Assembly: GCA_902767005.1 (NCBI GenBank)
Contig: CACXFY010000088.1
Span: 1 to 5,143 of the forward strand
Length of the DNA: 5,143 nucleotides
Reading direction: 5' to 3'
DNA from: an uncultured Erysipelotrichaceae bacterium
GTDB taxonomy: Bacteria; Bacillota_I; Bacilli_A; RF39; UBA660
Shown: one piece after another, positions 1 to 5,143 of the stretch
Position numbering within the stretch: the first letter of the stretch is position 1
How the letters are laid out: every line of letters starts with the position of its first letter
Position numbers and translations under genes: made by a program
Notes under the pieces: model-generated
Databases searched by the model: none
The model's input: the letters and a program-made list of their open reading frames with translations, nothing else
Told to the model about the DNA's origin: nothing

Positions 1-815
1 TCATGATTTACCCATGTCTTTCTTCTAAATGCTCCTTTTGGATCATCTTCTCTATTAATATATTCACATTTTGGTGGTGTCTTATCTTTGTAGTCATTAG
101 TAAATATTTGACTTGTTGAGTTTCCTTTTATGTTAGTAGCTGTTGCCTTTACTTTAAGGCTTACTTCAGTACTACTAAGTGCATATTTACTTAACTTAAT
201 TGTCTTTTCTACTTTTGGTTGTCTTACTTGCATAGTTCCAGTGTTTAATAATTCTATACTCTTTCCGTTTTCAATTACAAATACACTATAGCTATAACTA
301 AGTAATTTAGTTTCAGGATTATTCTCTTCACCTTTAAAAGTAATCTTAATAGAAGCTGTTGCGACATCCTCTTTTGAGCCTGGGAAGACTGCATCTATTT
401 TAGGCTTTTCATTTTTTTCTTCTTCAGCCGCTATTCTATCATCTGGACAGGTTAAATATGCTGTATATGAATAGTCACTTACTCCATACTTAAAGACATT
501 GACATAAGACTCGTCAGCATTACATTTAGTCTTACCATCATATCTAGTTATATCCTTTTTTAAATAATTAGCTTCTCTTAATTCTTTAGCTGTAATTTTC
601 TCTTTTTTACCTATAATTTTAGGTAATTCATTTTTATTAGTATTCATATAACTTTGAGCCGCTAATACTAAATTCTTTTCTTGATTAATATAGTATTCCT
701 CATGAGCTTTTTCTAATATGTTAGAAACAGCAGTAATACCAATAGTTGACAAAATACCTAGTATCGCAACTACCGCTAATAACTCTATCATAGAAAAACC
801 TTTTTTATTATTCAT
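1..815 (-). CDS. Type IV prepilin-like protein with Ig-like exported region (partial, C-terminus off the left edge)
   Basis: The reading frame is open from an ATG at 815 to the left edge: 271 complete codons, no stop. The N-terminus is a textbook class III (type IV prepilin) signal: short basic leader MNNKKG, cleavage expected after Gly6, then FSMIE with Glu at mature position 5, then a hydrophobic helix to about residue 30. A prepilin peptidase would cleave it and the helix would anchor or assemble it at the membrane. Residues about 31-130 resemble a small pseudopilin head, with C98 and C122 as a possible disulfide pair. After an acidic linker (about 129-137), residues 138-245 look like an Ig-type beta sandwich. 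DKTPPKC (244-250) appears to open a second such repeat, continuing outside the window. The ATG is supported by AGGTGAG at 827-821. Prepilin identity is firm; filament subunit, pseudopilin or stand-alone surface protein cannot be decided here. No pilus assembly ATPase or peptidase gene is in view. Confidence 0.88.
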   Translation of the reverse strand, partial: MNNKKGFSMIELLAVVAILGILSTIGITAVSNILEKAHEEYYINQEKNLVLAAQSYMNTNKNELPKIIGKKEKITAKELREANYLKKDITRYDGKTKCNADESYVNVFKYGVSDYSYTAYLTCPDDRIAAEEEKNEKPKIDAVFPGSKEDVATASIKITFKGEENNPETKLLSYSYSVFVIENGKSIELLNTGTMQVRQPKVEKTIKLSKYALSSTEVSLKVKATATNIKGNSTSQIFTNDYKDKTPPKCEYINREDDPKGAFRRKTWVNH

Positions 816-834
816 ATACTCTCACCTATTATTA

Positions 835-863
835 ATAATATCATAAAAATGAAAAAAACTAAA
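835..863 (-). promoter_or_regulatory. Predicted sigma-A promoter of the prepilin-like gene (extended -10)
   Basis: On the minus strand TATTAT (840-835) is preceded by TG plus one base (843-841), giving the extended -10 form TGnTATTAT. TTTAGT (863-858) sits 17 bases upstream and matches the -35 consensus at three positions. The expected transcription start is near 828, directly before the AGGTGAG ribosome binding site. The region is very AT-rich, so chance matches are likely; the shared layout with two other promoters in the window adds some weight. Confidence 0.4.
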
Positions 864-890
864 AAAAAGAATATAATTTGTATTCTTTTT
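861..890 (-). terminator. AT-rich hairpin with U-tract after the thioredoxin-like gene
   Basis: A perfect 10-bp inverted repeat, AAAAAGAATA at 864-873 and TATTCTTTTT at 881-890, encloses a 7-base loop. On the minus strand the stem is followed by a run of T (positions 868-861 read as eight T). It overlaps the TAA stop codon (891-889) of the lipoprotein gene, the usual place for an intrinsic terminator. Only one G-C pair is present, so it would be weak and may allow read-through into the prepilin gene. The symmetry means it could also act on the opposite strand. Confidence 0.45.
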
Positions 891-1584
891 AACACATAGT
901 TTTGCTGCAAGTTTTTTGTTCATCATTAAAACATTTCATAATACATTTTAGCTTGTCGTAAGTATCTTTACGCATCTCTGTAGTTAAATCTGAATTTGGA
1001 TCTTTTAAATCATCAGCTATTCCTGTTTCTAATTTAATTGCTTTACCATGTGAAATAACCACAATATTTGGTGCATATATTCTTTTCTCTCCAGTTTTAA
1101 CTTTATTACCATTTGTTTCTTCCAATGTGTATTCCTCTAGAACATCACCTATTTTTTCAATTAAAGACATATAGTCTTTGTCTCCTTCTTTAGTAGTTAC
1201 TACTTCACCATTTTTTACTTCTTTAACATCTCTTATATCTAAAACATCAACATAATAAATAGTATTTACATTATTATCATTAGCAACTTTAATGAATTGT
1301 TCCATAATAGATCTACACCATGGACATTTACTAAATCCAAAGTAAACAACAAATGTATCTCCTTTATCTATCATACTATTAATCTCTTTAGCAGTAGAAT
1401 ATACAAAAGGATTATCTTTAGGTATATTTAGTGTTCTATATTTCTGTCCAAAATCATTCTTTTCACCATTTAAGCTTTCATATTCTTTTTTAAACTTTAA
1501 TGAATCTGATGTAGAATTTCCACAACCAGTTAAGAATAATCCTACTATTATAATTAAACTAAAAACAAATATTTTTTTCTTCAT
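889..1584 (-). CDS. Thioredoxin-fold lipoprotein with CPWC active site (thiol-disulfide oxidoreductase-like)
   Basis: This 231-residue protein begins with a lipoprotein signal: basic MKKK, a hydrophobic stretch (5-17) and lipobox LTGC, with C21 the expected lipidated residue. It should be tethered to the outer face of the membrane. The thioredoxin fold is shown by VVYFGFSKCPWC, with the active-site cysteines at 87 and 90, a following helix, a YYVDV strand (110-114) and APNIVV (171-176), whose P172 fits the conserved cis-proline. An insertion of about 45 residues (118-165) separates the strand from the cis-Pro. The FG-x-x-x-CP-x-C context resembles the bacteriocin transport accessory (Bta/PedC-like) branch; that assignment is an inference. 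The likely role is oxidation, reduction or isomerisation of exported cysteines. Unusual is the C-terminal tail with four cysteines (214, 218, 226, 231). The ATG is preceded by GGAGT at 1596-1592. The gene has its own predicted promoter and lies between terminators, so it is probably monocistronic. Confidence 0.85.
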   Translation of the reverse strand: MKKKIFVFSLIIIVGLFLTGCGNSTSDSLKFKKEYESLNGEKNDFGQKYRTLNIPKDNPFVYSTAKEINSMIDKGDTFVVYFGFSKCPWCRSIMEQFIKVANDNNVNTIYYVDVLDIRDVKEVKNGEVVTTKEGDKDYMSLIEKIGDVLEEYTLEETNGNKVKTGEKRIYAPNIVVISHGKAIKLETGIADDLKDPNSDLTTEMRKDTYDKLKCIMKCFNDEQKTCSKTMC

Positions 1585-1602
1585 ATTATCAACTCCAAAA
1601 TC

Positions 1603-1630
1603 ATTATAACAAAAAAAGCTTAGTTTGAAA
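1603..1630 (-). promoter_or_regulatory. Predicted promoter of the thioredoxin-like lipoprotein gene (extended -10)
   Basis: On the minus strand a perfect TATAAT (1608-1603) carries the extended TG motif one base upstream (1611-1610), giving TGTTATAAT. The -35 region is weak: TTTCAA at 1630-1625 with a 16-base spacer matches the consensus at about three positions. Extended -10 promoters tolerate poor -35 boxes. The predicted start near 1596 abuts the GGAGT ribosome binding site. The -35 region lies inside the stem of the preceding terminator. Confidence 0.55.
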
Positions 1631-1640
1631 CTAAACTTTT
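1611..1640 (-). terminator. Intrinsic terminator of the mnmA-XRE unit
   Basis: Just after the XRE gene stop (1650-1648), an inverted repeat spans 1614-1640 with 13-base arms around position 1627. Read on the minus strand all positions pair, one as a U-G wobble (1635/1619); read on the plus strand that pair becomes a C-A mismatch, so the hairpin favours minus-strand RNA. The 3' arm runs into seven T (1617-1611), four of them in the stem. G-C content is low, so efficiency is uncertain. Confidence 0.65.
1620..1634. promoter_or_regulatory. Perfect 7+1+7 palindrome over the -35 region; possible operator
   Basis: TTAGTTT (1620-1626), a central G, and AAACTAA (1628-1634) form a perfect dyad overlapping the predicted -35 region of the lipoprotein gene. 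XRE-family repressors commonly bind dyads of this size, and an XRE gene lies immediately upstream. The simpler explanation is the upper stem of the terminator, and both may be true. No second copy was seen near the other promoters in the window, which weakens the operator reading. Confidence 0.25.
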
Positions 1641-1647
1641 GGTTGAA

Positions 1648-2328
1648 TTAACAATTATCTTCTAATTTAATAGGTACTTTAAATGATTCTGTTTTATTAT
1701 CTTTAGTAGTAGCTTCTATCTTTAAATATAAAGTAGAATCTTTAAAATTAGAACAAGCTGTTTTATAGTTATTAGCATTTATTTTAGTAACTTTTAAATA
1801 TTCTTTTAATGATATATTTTCTTTTTTAGTACAAGAACTTATTTTTACTTCTGTATTTTTATAAGTTTCATACAAATTACATTCTATTTTTTTATATACT
1901 TCATTATTTCCTTTTCCACAGAATTCAATATTAGAAATATATAATGAAGAATGATCTTTATTATAAGCTACACTTCCAGATATCTTGAAATCACTACATT
2001 TTGAAGATATAGTTTTAAATTCAAAATTATTATTAGTATTAATTATAATAAATATACCTATAAATATTGTGATAAATAGAGATACAATGATTGCTAATTT
2101 TTTATAGTTTTTTTTAACTTTATTGTTTCCTTCTAATAAGTCATTTATATCTATATTATATTTATTAGATAATTCTTTTAATATGGAAATATCTGGTATG
2201 TTTTTACCATTTTCCCATTTTGATACTGCTTGATAAGTTACGCCCAATGATTCTGCTAATTCGGCTTGAGTTAAATTGTTCTTTTTACGTAACTCTTTTA
2301 TTAGTTTTCCAATGCGTTCTTGGTCCAT
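1648..2328 (-). CDS. XRE-family HTH protein with one membrane segment and a six-Cys exported domain
   Basis: The 226-residue protein has three parts. Residues about 6-62 are a Cro/C1-type helix-turn-helix (HTH_3): TQAELAESLGV followed by the recognition helix around TYQAVSKWENGKNIP. A basic stretch (70-77, several Lys) precedes one hydrophobic segment at about 77-97. By the positive-inside rule the N-terminal domain faces the cytoplasm and residues 98-226 are outside. The exported part has six cysteines (111, 137, 150, 166, 192 and the last residue 226) and alternating polar and hydrophobic strands suggesting a beta-rich fold; I do not recognise a named domain there. A membrane-tethered regulator that senses an envelope state fits, but the signal is unknown. 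The ATG lies seven bases from a near-ideal AAAGGAGA (2342-2335), which starts right after the mnmA stop. The 14-base gap implies co-transcription and possible translational coupling with mnmA. Confidence 0.85.
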   Translation of the reverse strand: MDQERIGKLIKELRKKNNLTQAELAESLGVTYQAVSKWENGKNIPDISILKELSNKYNIDINDLLEGNNKVKKNYKKLAIIVSLFITIFIGIFIIINTNNNFEFKTISSKCSDFKISGSVAYNKDHSSLYISNIEFCGKGNNEVYKKIECNLYETYKNTEVKISSCTKKENISLKEYLKVTKINANNYKTACSNFKDSTLYLKIEATTKDNKTESFKVPIKLEDNC

Positions 2329-2342
2329 AACTTATCTCCTTT

Positions 2343-3452
2343 CTATAATAAGTACCATAATTTTTTATCGTCTTTTCTTACTTCTTTTATTATTCCGCCA
2401 CCTAAACATTCATCTCCATTATAGAAGACACAAGCTTGTCCAGGTGTTACTCTTTTTTCTCCTTGTTCATATCTTACAATTACTTCACCATTATCTAACC
2501 ATTCTAGTTTTACTGGTACATCTTGAGAACGATATCTAAATTTAGCAGTACATTCTGTTATTTTTTCATCTCCAAGATAATTAATTTCATTTACTAAGCA
2601 TGAAGTACTTACTAAATAATCATTATCTTCACCAATACAAATATATAAAATATTCTTTTCTAAGTTTTTACCTACGACGAACATTCTATCATTAGTACCA
2701 CCAATATCTAGTCCTCTTCTTTGGCCAATTGTATAATTCATAAGACCAGAATGTTTACCTATTACTTTATTTGTATCTATGTCTACTACATCACCTGGTG
2801 TATTTGGTAAATAGTTTTTTAAGAAATTTTTGAAGTTTCTTTCTCCAATAAAACATATACCAGTTGAGTCTTTCTTTTTAGCAGTAATTAAATCGTATTC
2901 TTCAGCTATTTTACGAACATCTGGTTTTAACATATCTCCGATTGGGAATAGAACATTTTCTAATTGTTCATGTGATACTTGGCATAAGAAATACGTTTGA
3001 TCTTTATTTAAATCTTTAGCACGAAGTAGTTTACCATCTTCTAATCTAGCATAATGACCAGTTGCGATGTAGTCTGCTCCTAGTTTTAGAGCTTCTTCTC
3101 TAAACATATCAAACTTTATATATTTATTACACATAATATCAGGATTAGGAGTTCTTCCTTTCTTTAATTCATCTAGAAAGTAAGTAAAAACATAATCCCA
3201 GTATTCTTTTACAAAATCTTTTCTATGTAGTGGAATGTTTAGTTTTTCACATACTTTTAGAGCATCATTATAGTCTTCTTCTTGAGGACAAATGCCTGAT
3301 TCAGTAGTAGGTCCATCTAATTCACCATCTGCTAGTGAGTCCCAATTACGCATAAACAAACCGATTACTTCATAACCTTGTTTTTGAAGCATAATGGCAG
3401 CAACTGATGAATCTACTCCACCACTCATTCCTATTACTACTTTTTTCTTCAT
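2343..3452 (-). CDS. mnmA: tRNA-specific 2-thiouridylase MnmA
   Basis: MnmA installs the 2-thio group on wobble U34 of the Lys, Glu and Gln tRNAs in the cytoplasm. It adenylates the uridine and transfers sulfur from a cysteine-desulfurase-derived persulfide. The 369-residue product has the family length. VVIGMSGGVDSS (5-16) is the PP-loop ATP pyrophosphatase motif. NPDIMCNKYIKFD contains C108, and DSTGICFIGER contains C200; these match the two catalytic cysteines of E. coli MnmA (C102 and C199). NYTIGQRRGL and the C-terminal TPGQACVFY-CLGGGII region are also characteristic. The segment around residues 38-57 is a little longer than in typical Bacillus sequences. I chose ATG 3452 rather than the in-frame GTG at 3461, because the GTG lies inside the AGGTGAG ribosome binding site. 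The gene ends in TAG, 14 bases before the XRE gene. It looks intact; no desulfurase gene is in the window. Confidence 0.97.
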   Translation of the reverse strand: MKKKVVIGMSGGVDSSVAAIMLQKQGYEVIGLFMRNWDSLADGELDGPTTESGICPQEEDYNDALKVCEKLNIPLHRKDFVKEYWDYVFTYFLDELKKGRTPNPDIMCNKYIKFDMFREEALKLGADYIATGHYARLEDGKLLRAKDLNKDQTYFLCQVSHEQLENVLFPIGDMLKPDVRKIAEEYDLITAKKKDSTGICFIGERNFKNFLKNYLPNTPGDVVDIDTNKVIGKHSGLMNYTIGQRRGLDIGGTNDRMFVVGKNLEKNILYICIGEDNDYLVSTSCLVNEINYLGDEKITECTAKFRYRSQDVPVKLEWLDNGEVIVRYEQGEKRVTPGQACVFYNGDECLGGGIIKEVRKDDKKLWYLL

Positions 3453-3456
3453 ACTT

Positions 3457-3463
3457 CTCACCT
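3457..3463 (-). promoter_or_regulatory. Ribosome binding site that fixes the mnmA start
   Basis: AGGTGAG, read on the minus strand from 3463 to 3457, lies about four bases before ATG 3452. The upstream in-frame GTG (3461-3459) is part of this motif and has no ribosome binding site of its own. The prepilin-like gene uses the same AGGTGAGA sequence before its ATG. Confidence 0.7.
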
Positions 3464-3472
3464 ACTTCGCAT

Positions 3473-3501
3473 ATTATAACATATTTAATCATTTTCGTAA
3501 A
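3473..3501 (-). promoter_or_regulatory. Predicted promoter of the mnmA-XRE unit (extended -10)
   Basis: On the minus strand TATAAT (3478-3473) is perfect and carries the TG extension (3481-3480), giving TGTTATAAT. TTTACG (3501-3496) lies 17 bases upstream and matches the -35 consensus at four of six positions. The -35 box is within the last codons and stop region of the copper ATPase gene. The predicted start near 3466 is immediately before AGGTGAG, leaving a leader of about 14 bases. No terminator hairpin separates the ATPase gene from mnmA, so read-through is also possible. Confidence 0.6.
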
Positions 3502-5143
3502 CGTAGAGAGTTCAATACTACTGTTAAACTGCTGATAGTCATCGCTATTGCGGCAATTACAGGAGTAATACTAATACCAATTGGTTTTAATATACCGATT
3601 GCGATTGGTATCATTAAGACATTATAGAAGAATGCCCAAAATAAGTTTTCTTTAATTATTGTTATGGTCTTTTTACTTATATTAATTAAATCTACTATTT
3701 TTAATAAATTATTATTCATTAGAATAATATCTGATGAGTTAGCAGCAATATCAGTACCAGAATTAAGTGATAAACCAATATCAGAACTACTTAGAGATGG
3801 AGCATCATTAATACCATCTCCTATCATCATTGTTTGTTTATTACTCTTCTTTAAACCTTTTAAGAATCTTTCTTTAGCTTGTGGTAATTGATCAGCTATT
3901 ACTTCATCTATACCTAGACTTTTCGCAATTCTATTGGCTGTTTCTTTGTTATCTCCTGATAACATTACTACTTCTTTGCCTAGAGCTTTTAATTTTTCAA
4001 TTGCTTTTGCTGCTTCTACTCTAATAACATCTTGTACTCCTATTAAAGCAATTACTTTTTTATTCTCTATGACATAGACAATACTATTACCTTCTTTAGT
4101 TAATGCTAATTCTTCTTTTTTATACTTATTATATAATTCTAATTTTTCTAATATTTTAGAACTTCCTAAATATATTTTTTTATCATTAATAGTTCCTGCT
4201 ATTCCTAGATTGGAAATAGTACTAAATTTTTCAACTTTTTTTAATTTTAATTTATGTTCTTCTTTATAAGTTTTGAAAGCACTAGCAATTGGATGTGTTG
4301 ATTTATGTTCAAGTGAAGCAATTAAAGATATTAATTCATCATTAGTATAATCACTATAATTATTTAATCTAGCCACTCTTAAATTTCCATAAGTTAGAGT
4401 TCCAGTTTTATCAAAAACAATTGTATCTACTTGATGGACTTTTTCTAAAGTTTCTGATGTTTTTATTAATATTCCTTCACTAGCTGCTTTTCCACAACTA
4501 GTTACTAGAGCAAGTGGTGTCGCTAAACCTAGAGCACATGGACAAGCTACAACTAAAATAGTTACAAATGTCTCTATTGCTTCATTAAAATTTTTAGTTA
4601 TTATTAAATAAGTAATAAAACTAACAAAAGCAATTATAAAAATAATAGGCACAAAGATAGAACTTACTTTATCAGCAACTCTAGCTATTGGTGCTTTAGT
4701 GTTAACTGATTCCATTACTAATCTTACTATTTCAGATATTGTTGAGTCTGGACCTATTGCTTCTGCTTTATATTCAATATATCCATCTATTACTAATGTT
4801 CCAGCTAAAACACGATCTTTTTCTCTTTTCTTTTTCTTCTCTGATTCTCCAGTTATGAAAGCTTCATCGACATGTGTTTCTCCAGCAACTATTGTTCCAT
4901 CAACCGCAACTTTATCTCCTGCTTTACAAATTAAAATATCTCCTATTTTAACAGTATCTATTGTTACTTCTTTTTCTCCAGTTTCAGTTTTTAAAATAGC
5001 TGTTTCTGGAGTAATAGTTACTAATTCTTCAATTGCTTCTTTTGTTTTGTCTTTTGATCTTTTGTCTAAAAATCTACCTAGTTTCATAAAATATATAATC
5101 ATGGCGACACTTTCGAAATATAAATAAACATCTTTTTTAGTAA
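3489..5143 (-). CDS. copA: Copper-exporting P1B-type ATPase, CopA-like (partial, N-terminus off the right edge)
   Basis: This membrane pump would export Cu+ using ATP. The frame stays open to the right edge: before the first visible Met (5102) it reads YLYFESVA, matching the conserved membrane segment before the actuator domain of CopA proteins. That Met is therefore internal, and the N-terminal helices and any metal-binding domain lie outside. Counting from Met 5102: actuator TGES at 84-87; a membrane segment at about 147-168; the metal-site motif CPC at 187-189 in the next; phosphorylation motif DKTGT with D231; the P1B signature HP at 270-271; GDGIND at 428-433; two final membrane segments from about 487. 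YN (493-494) and the MxxSS motif (521-525) in these last helices are the pattern of Cu+ pumps (P1B-1), against Zn/Cd types. The residues after TGES are unusually lysine-rich. The gene ends in TGA at 3489, 36 bases before the mnmA start. CopA direction (export) rests on family knowledge. Confidence 0.93.
   Translation of the reverse strand, partial: TKKDVYLYFESVAMIIYFMKLGRFLDKRSKDKTKEAIEELVTITPETAILKTETGEKEVTIDTVKIGDILICKAGDKVAVDGTIVAGETHVDEAFITGESEKKKKREKDRVLAGTLVIDGYIEYKAEAIGPDSTISEIVRLVMESVNTKAPIARVADKVSSIFVPIIFIIAFVSFITYLIITKNFNEAIETFVTILVVACPCALGLATPLALVTSCGKAASEGILIKTSETLEKVHQVDTIVFDKTGTLTYGNLRVARLNNYSDYTNDELISLIASLEHKSTHPIASAFKTYKEEHKLKLKKVEKFSTISNLGIAGTINDKKIYLGSSKILEKLELYNKYKKEELALTKEGNSIVYVIENKKVIALIGVQDVIRVEAAKAIEKLKALGKEVVMLSGDNKETANRIAKSLGIDEVIADQLPQAKERFLKGLKKSNKQTMMIGDGINDAPSLSSSDIGLSLNSGTDIAANSSDIILMNNNLLKIVDLINISKKTITIIKENLFWAFFYNVLMIPIAIGILKPIGISITPVIAAIAMTISSLTVVLNSLRLRK

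Noticed and set aside
2276..2539. Plus-strand open frame of 87 codons, rich in Leu and Phe
   Set aside because: It is antisense to mnmA and the start of the XRE gene, has no ribosome binding site, and its composition is the complement of AT-rich coding sequence.
3453..3488. Terminator or riboswitch between the copper ATPase and mnmA
   Set aside because: The gap of 36 bases holds only the promoter and ribosome binding site; I see no hairpin with a U-tract and no room for a riboswitch.
3489..3491. TGA read as Trp, as in Mycoplasma-type code
   Set aside because: The TGA falls exactly at the normal CopA C-terminus (RLRK) and all Trp codons I checked are TGG, so the standard bacterial code fits.
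3394..3891. Two plus-strand open frames (3394-3627 and 3664-3891) that look like hydrophobic membrane peptides
   Set aside because: Both are antisense to mnmA and the copper ATPase; the hydrophobicity mirrors the ATPase helices. No plausible start context.
5100..5102. ATG at 5102 as the start of the copper ATPase
   Set aside because: The frame stays open to the right edge, and the residues before this Met (YLYFESVA) are conserved CopA sequence, so the Met is internal and the gene is cut by the window.
4699..5127. Plus-strand open frame of 142 codons, Ser/Thr rich
   Set aside because: It is antisense to the conserved actuator domain of the ATPase, whose minus-strand reading contains invariant motifs.
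1..5143. CRISPR array, tRNA, rRNA, insertion sequence or phage genes
   Set aside because: No spaced direct repeats, cloverleaf sequences, transposase motifs or terminal inverted repeats were seen; coding sequence fills nearly the whole window.

Overview
The window comes from an AT-rich member of the Bacillota, most like the uncultured gut Bacilli / Mollicutes-related lineages. This is an inference from base composition, AT-ending codons, strong AGGAG-type ribosome binding sites and the character of the MnmA and CopA proteins. The genetic code looks standard: Trp is TGG and the copper ATPase ends in TGA. All five genes lie on the minus strand, so transcription runs from the right edge to the left. 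I see no RNA genes, CRISPR arrays, insertion sequences or phage genes.

In transcription order: (1) positions 5143-3489 hold the C-terminal two thirds of a P1B-type copper-exporting ATPase (CopA-like), cut by the right edge. (2) 3452-2343 is mnmA, the tRNA 2-thiouridylase, with its own extended -10 promoter overlapping the end of the ATPase gene. (3) 2328-1648 follows after 14 bases, probably co-transcribed. It is an XRE-type DNA-binding protein with one membrane segment and an exported domain carrying six cysteines. It ends in an intrinsic terminator. (4) 1584-889 is a thioredoxin-fold lipoprotein with a CPWC active site and a cysteine-rich tail. Its promoter lies directly behind that terminator. 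(5) 815 to the left edge is the N-terminal part of a type IV prepilin-like protein followed by an Ig-like beta domain, cut by the left edge.

The left half encodes three proteins that are exported or membrane-anchored and cysteine-bearing: a pilin-like protein, a thiol-disulfide oxidoreductase, and a membrane-tethered regulator with a six-Cys ectodomain. One plausible but unproven reading is an envelope thiol-redox module, with the regulator sensing and the lipoprotein acting on exported cysteines. A 7+1+7 palindrome inside the terminator overlaps the -35 region of the lipoprotein promoter and could also be an operator. The right half (copper export, tRNA thiolation) is housekeeping and its proximity may be incidental.

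Three of the genes share one layout: a TGnTATWAT extended -10 box ends only 18-20 bases before the start codon, so the predicted transcripts begin almost at the Shine-Dalgarno sequence. Intergenic gaps are all under 75 bases, and no gene-free stretch exceeds 300 bases.
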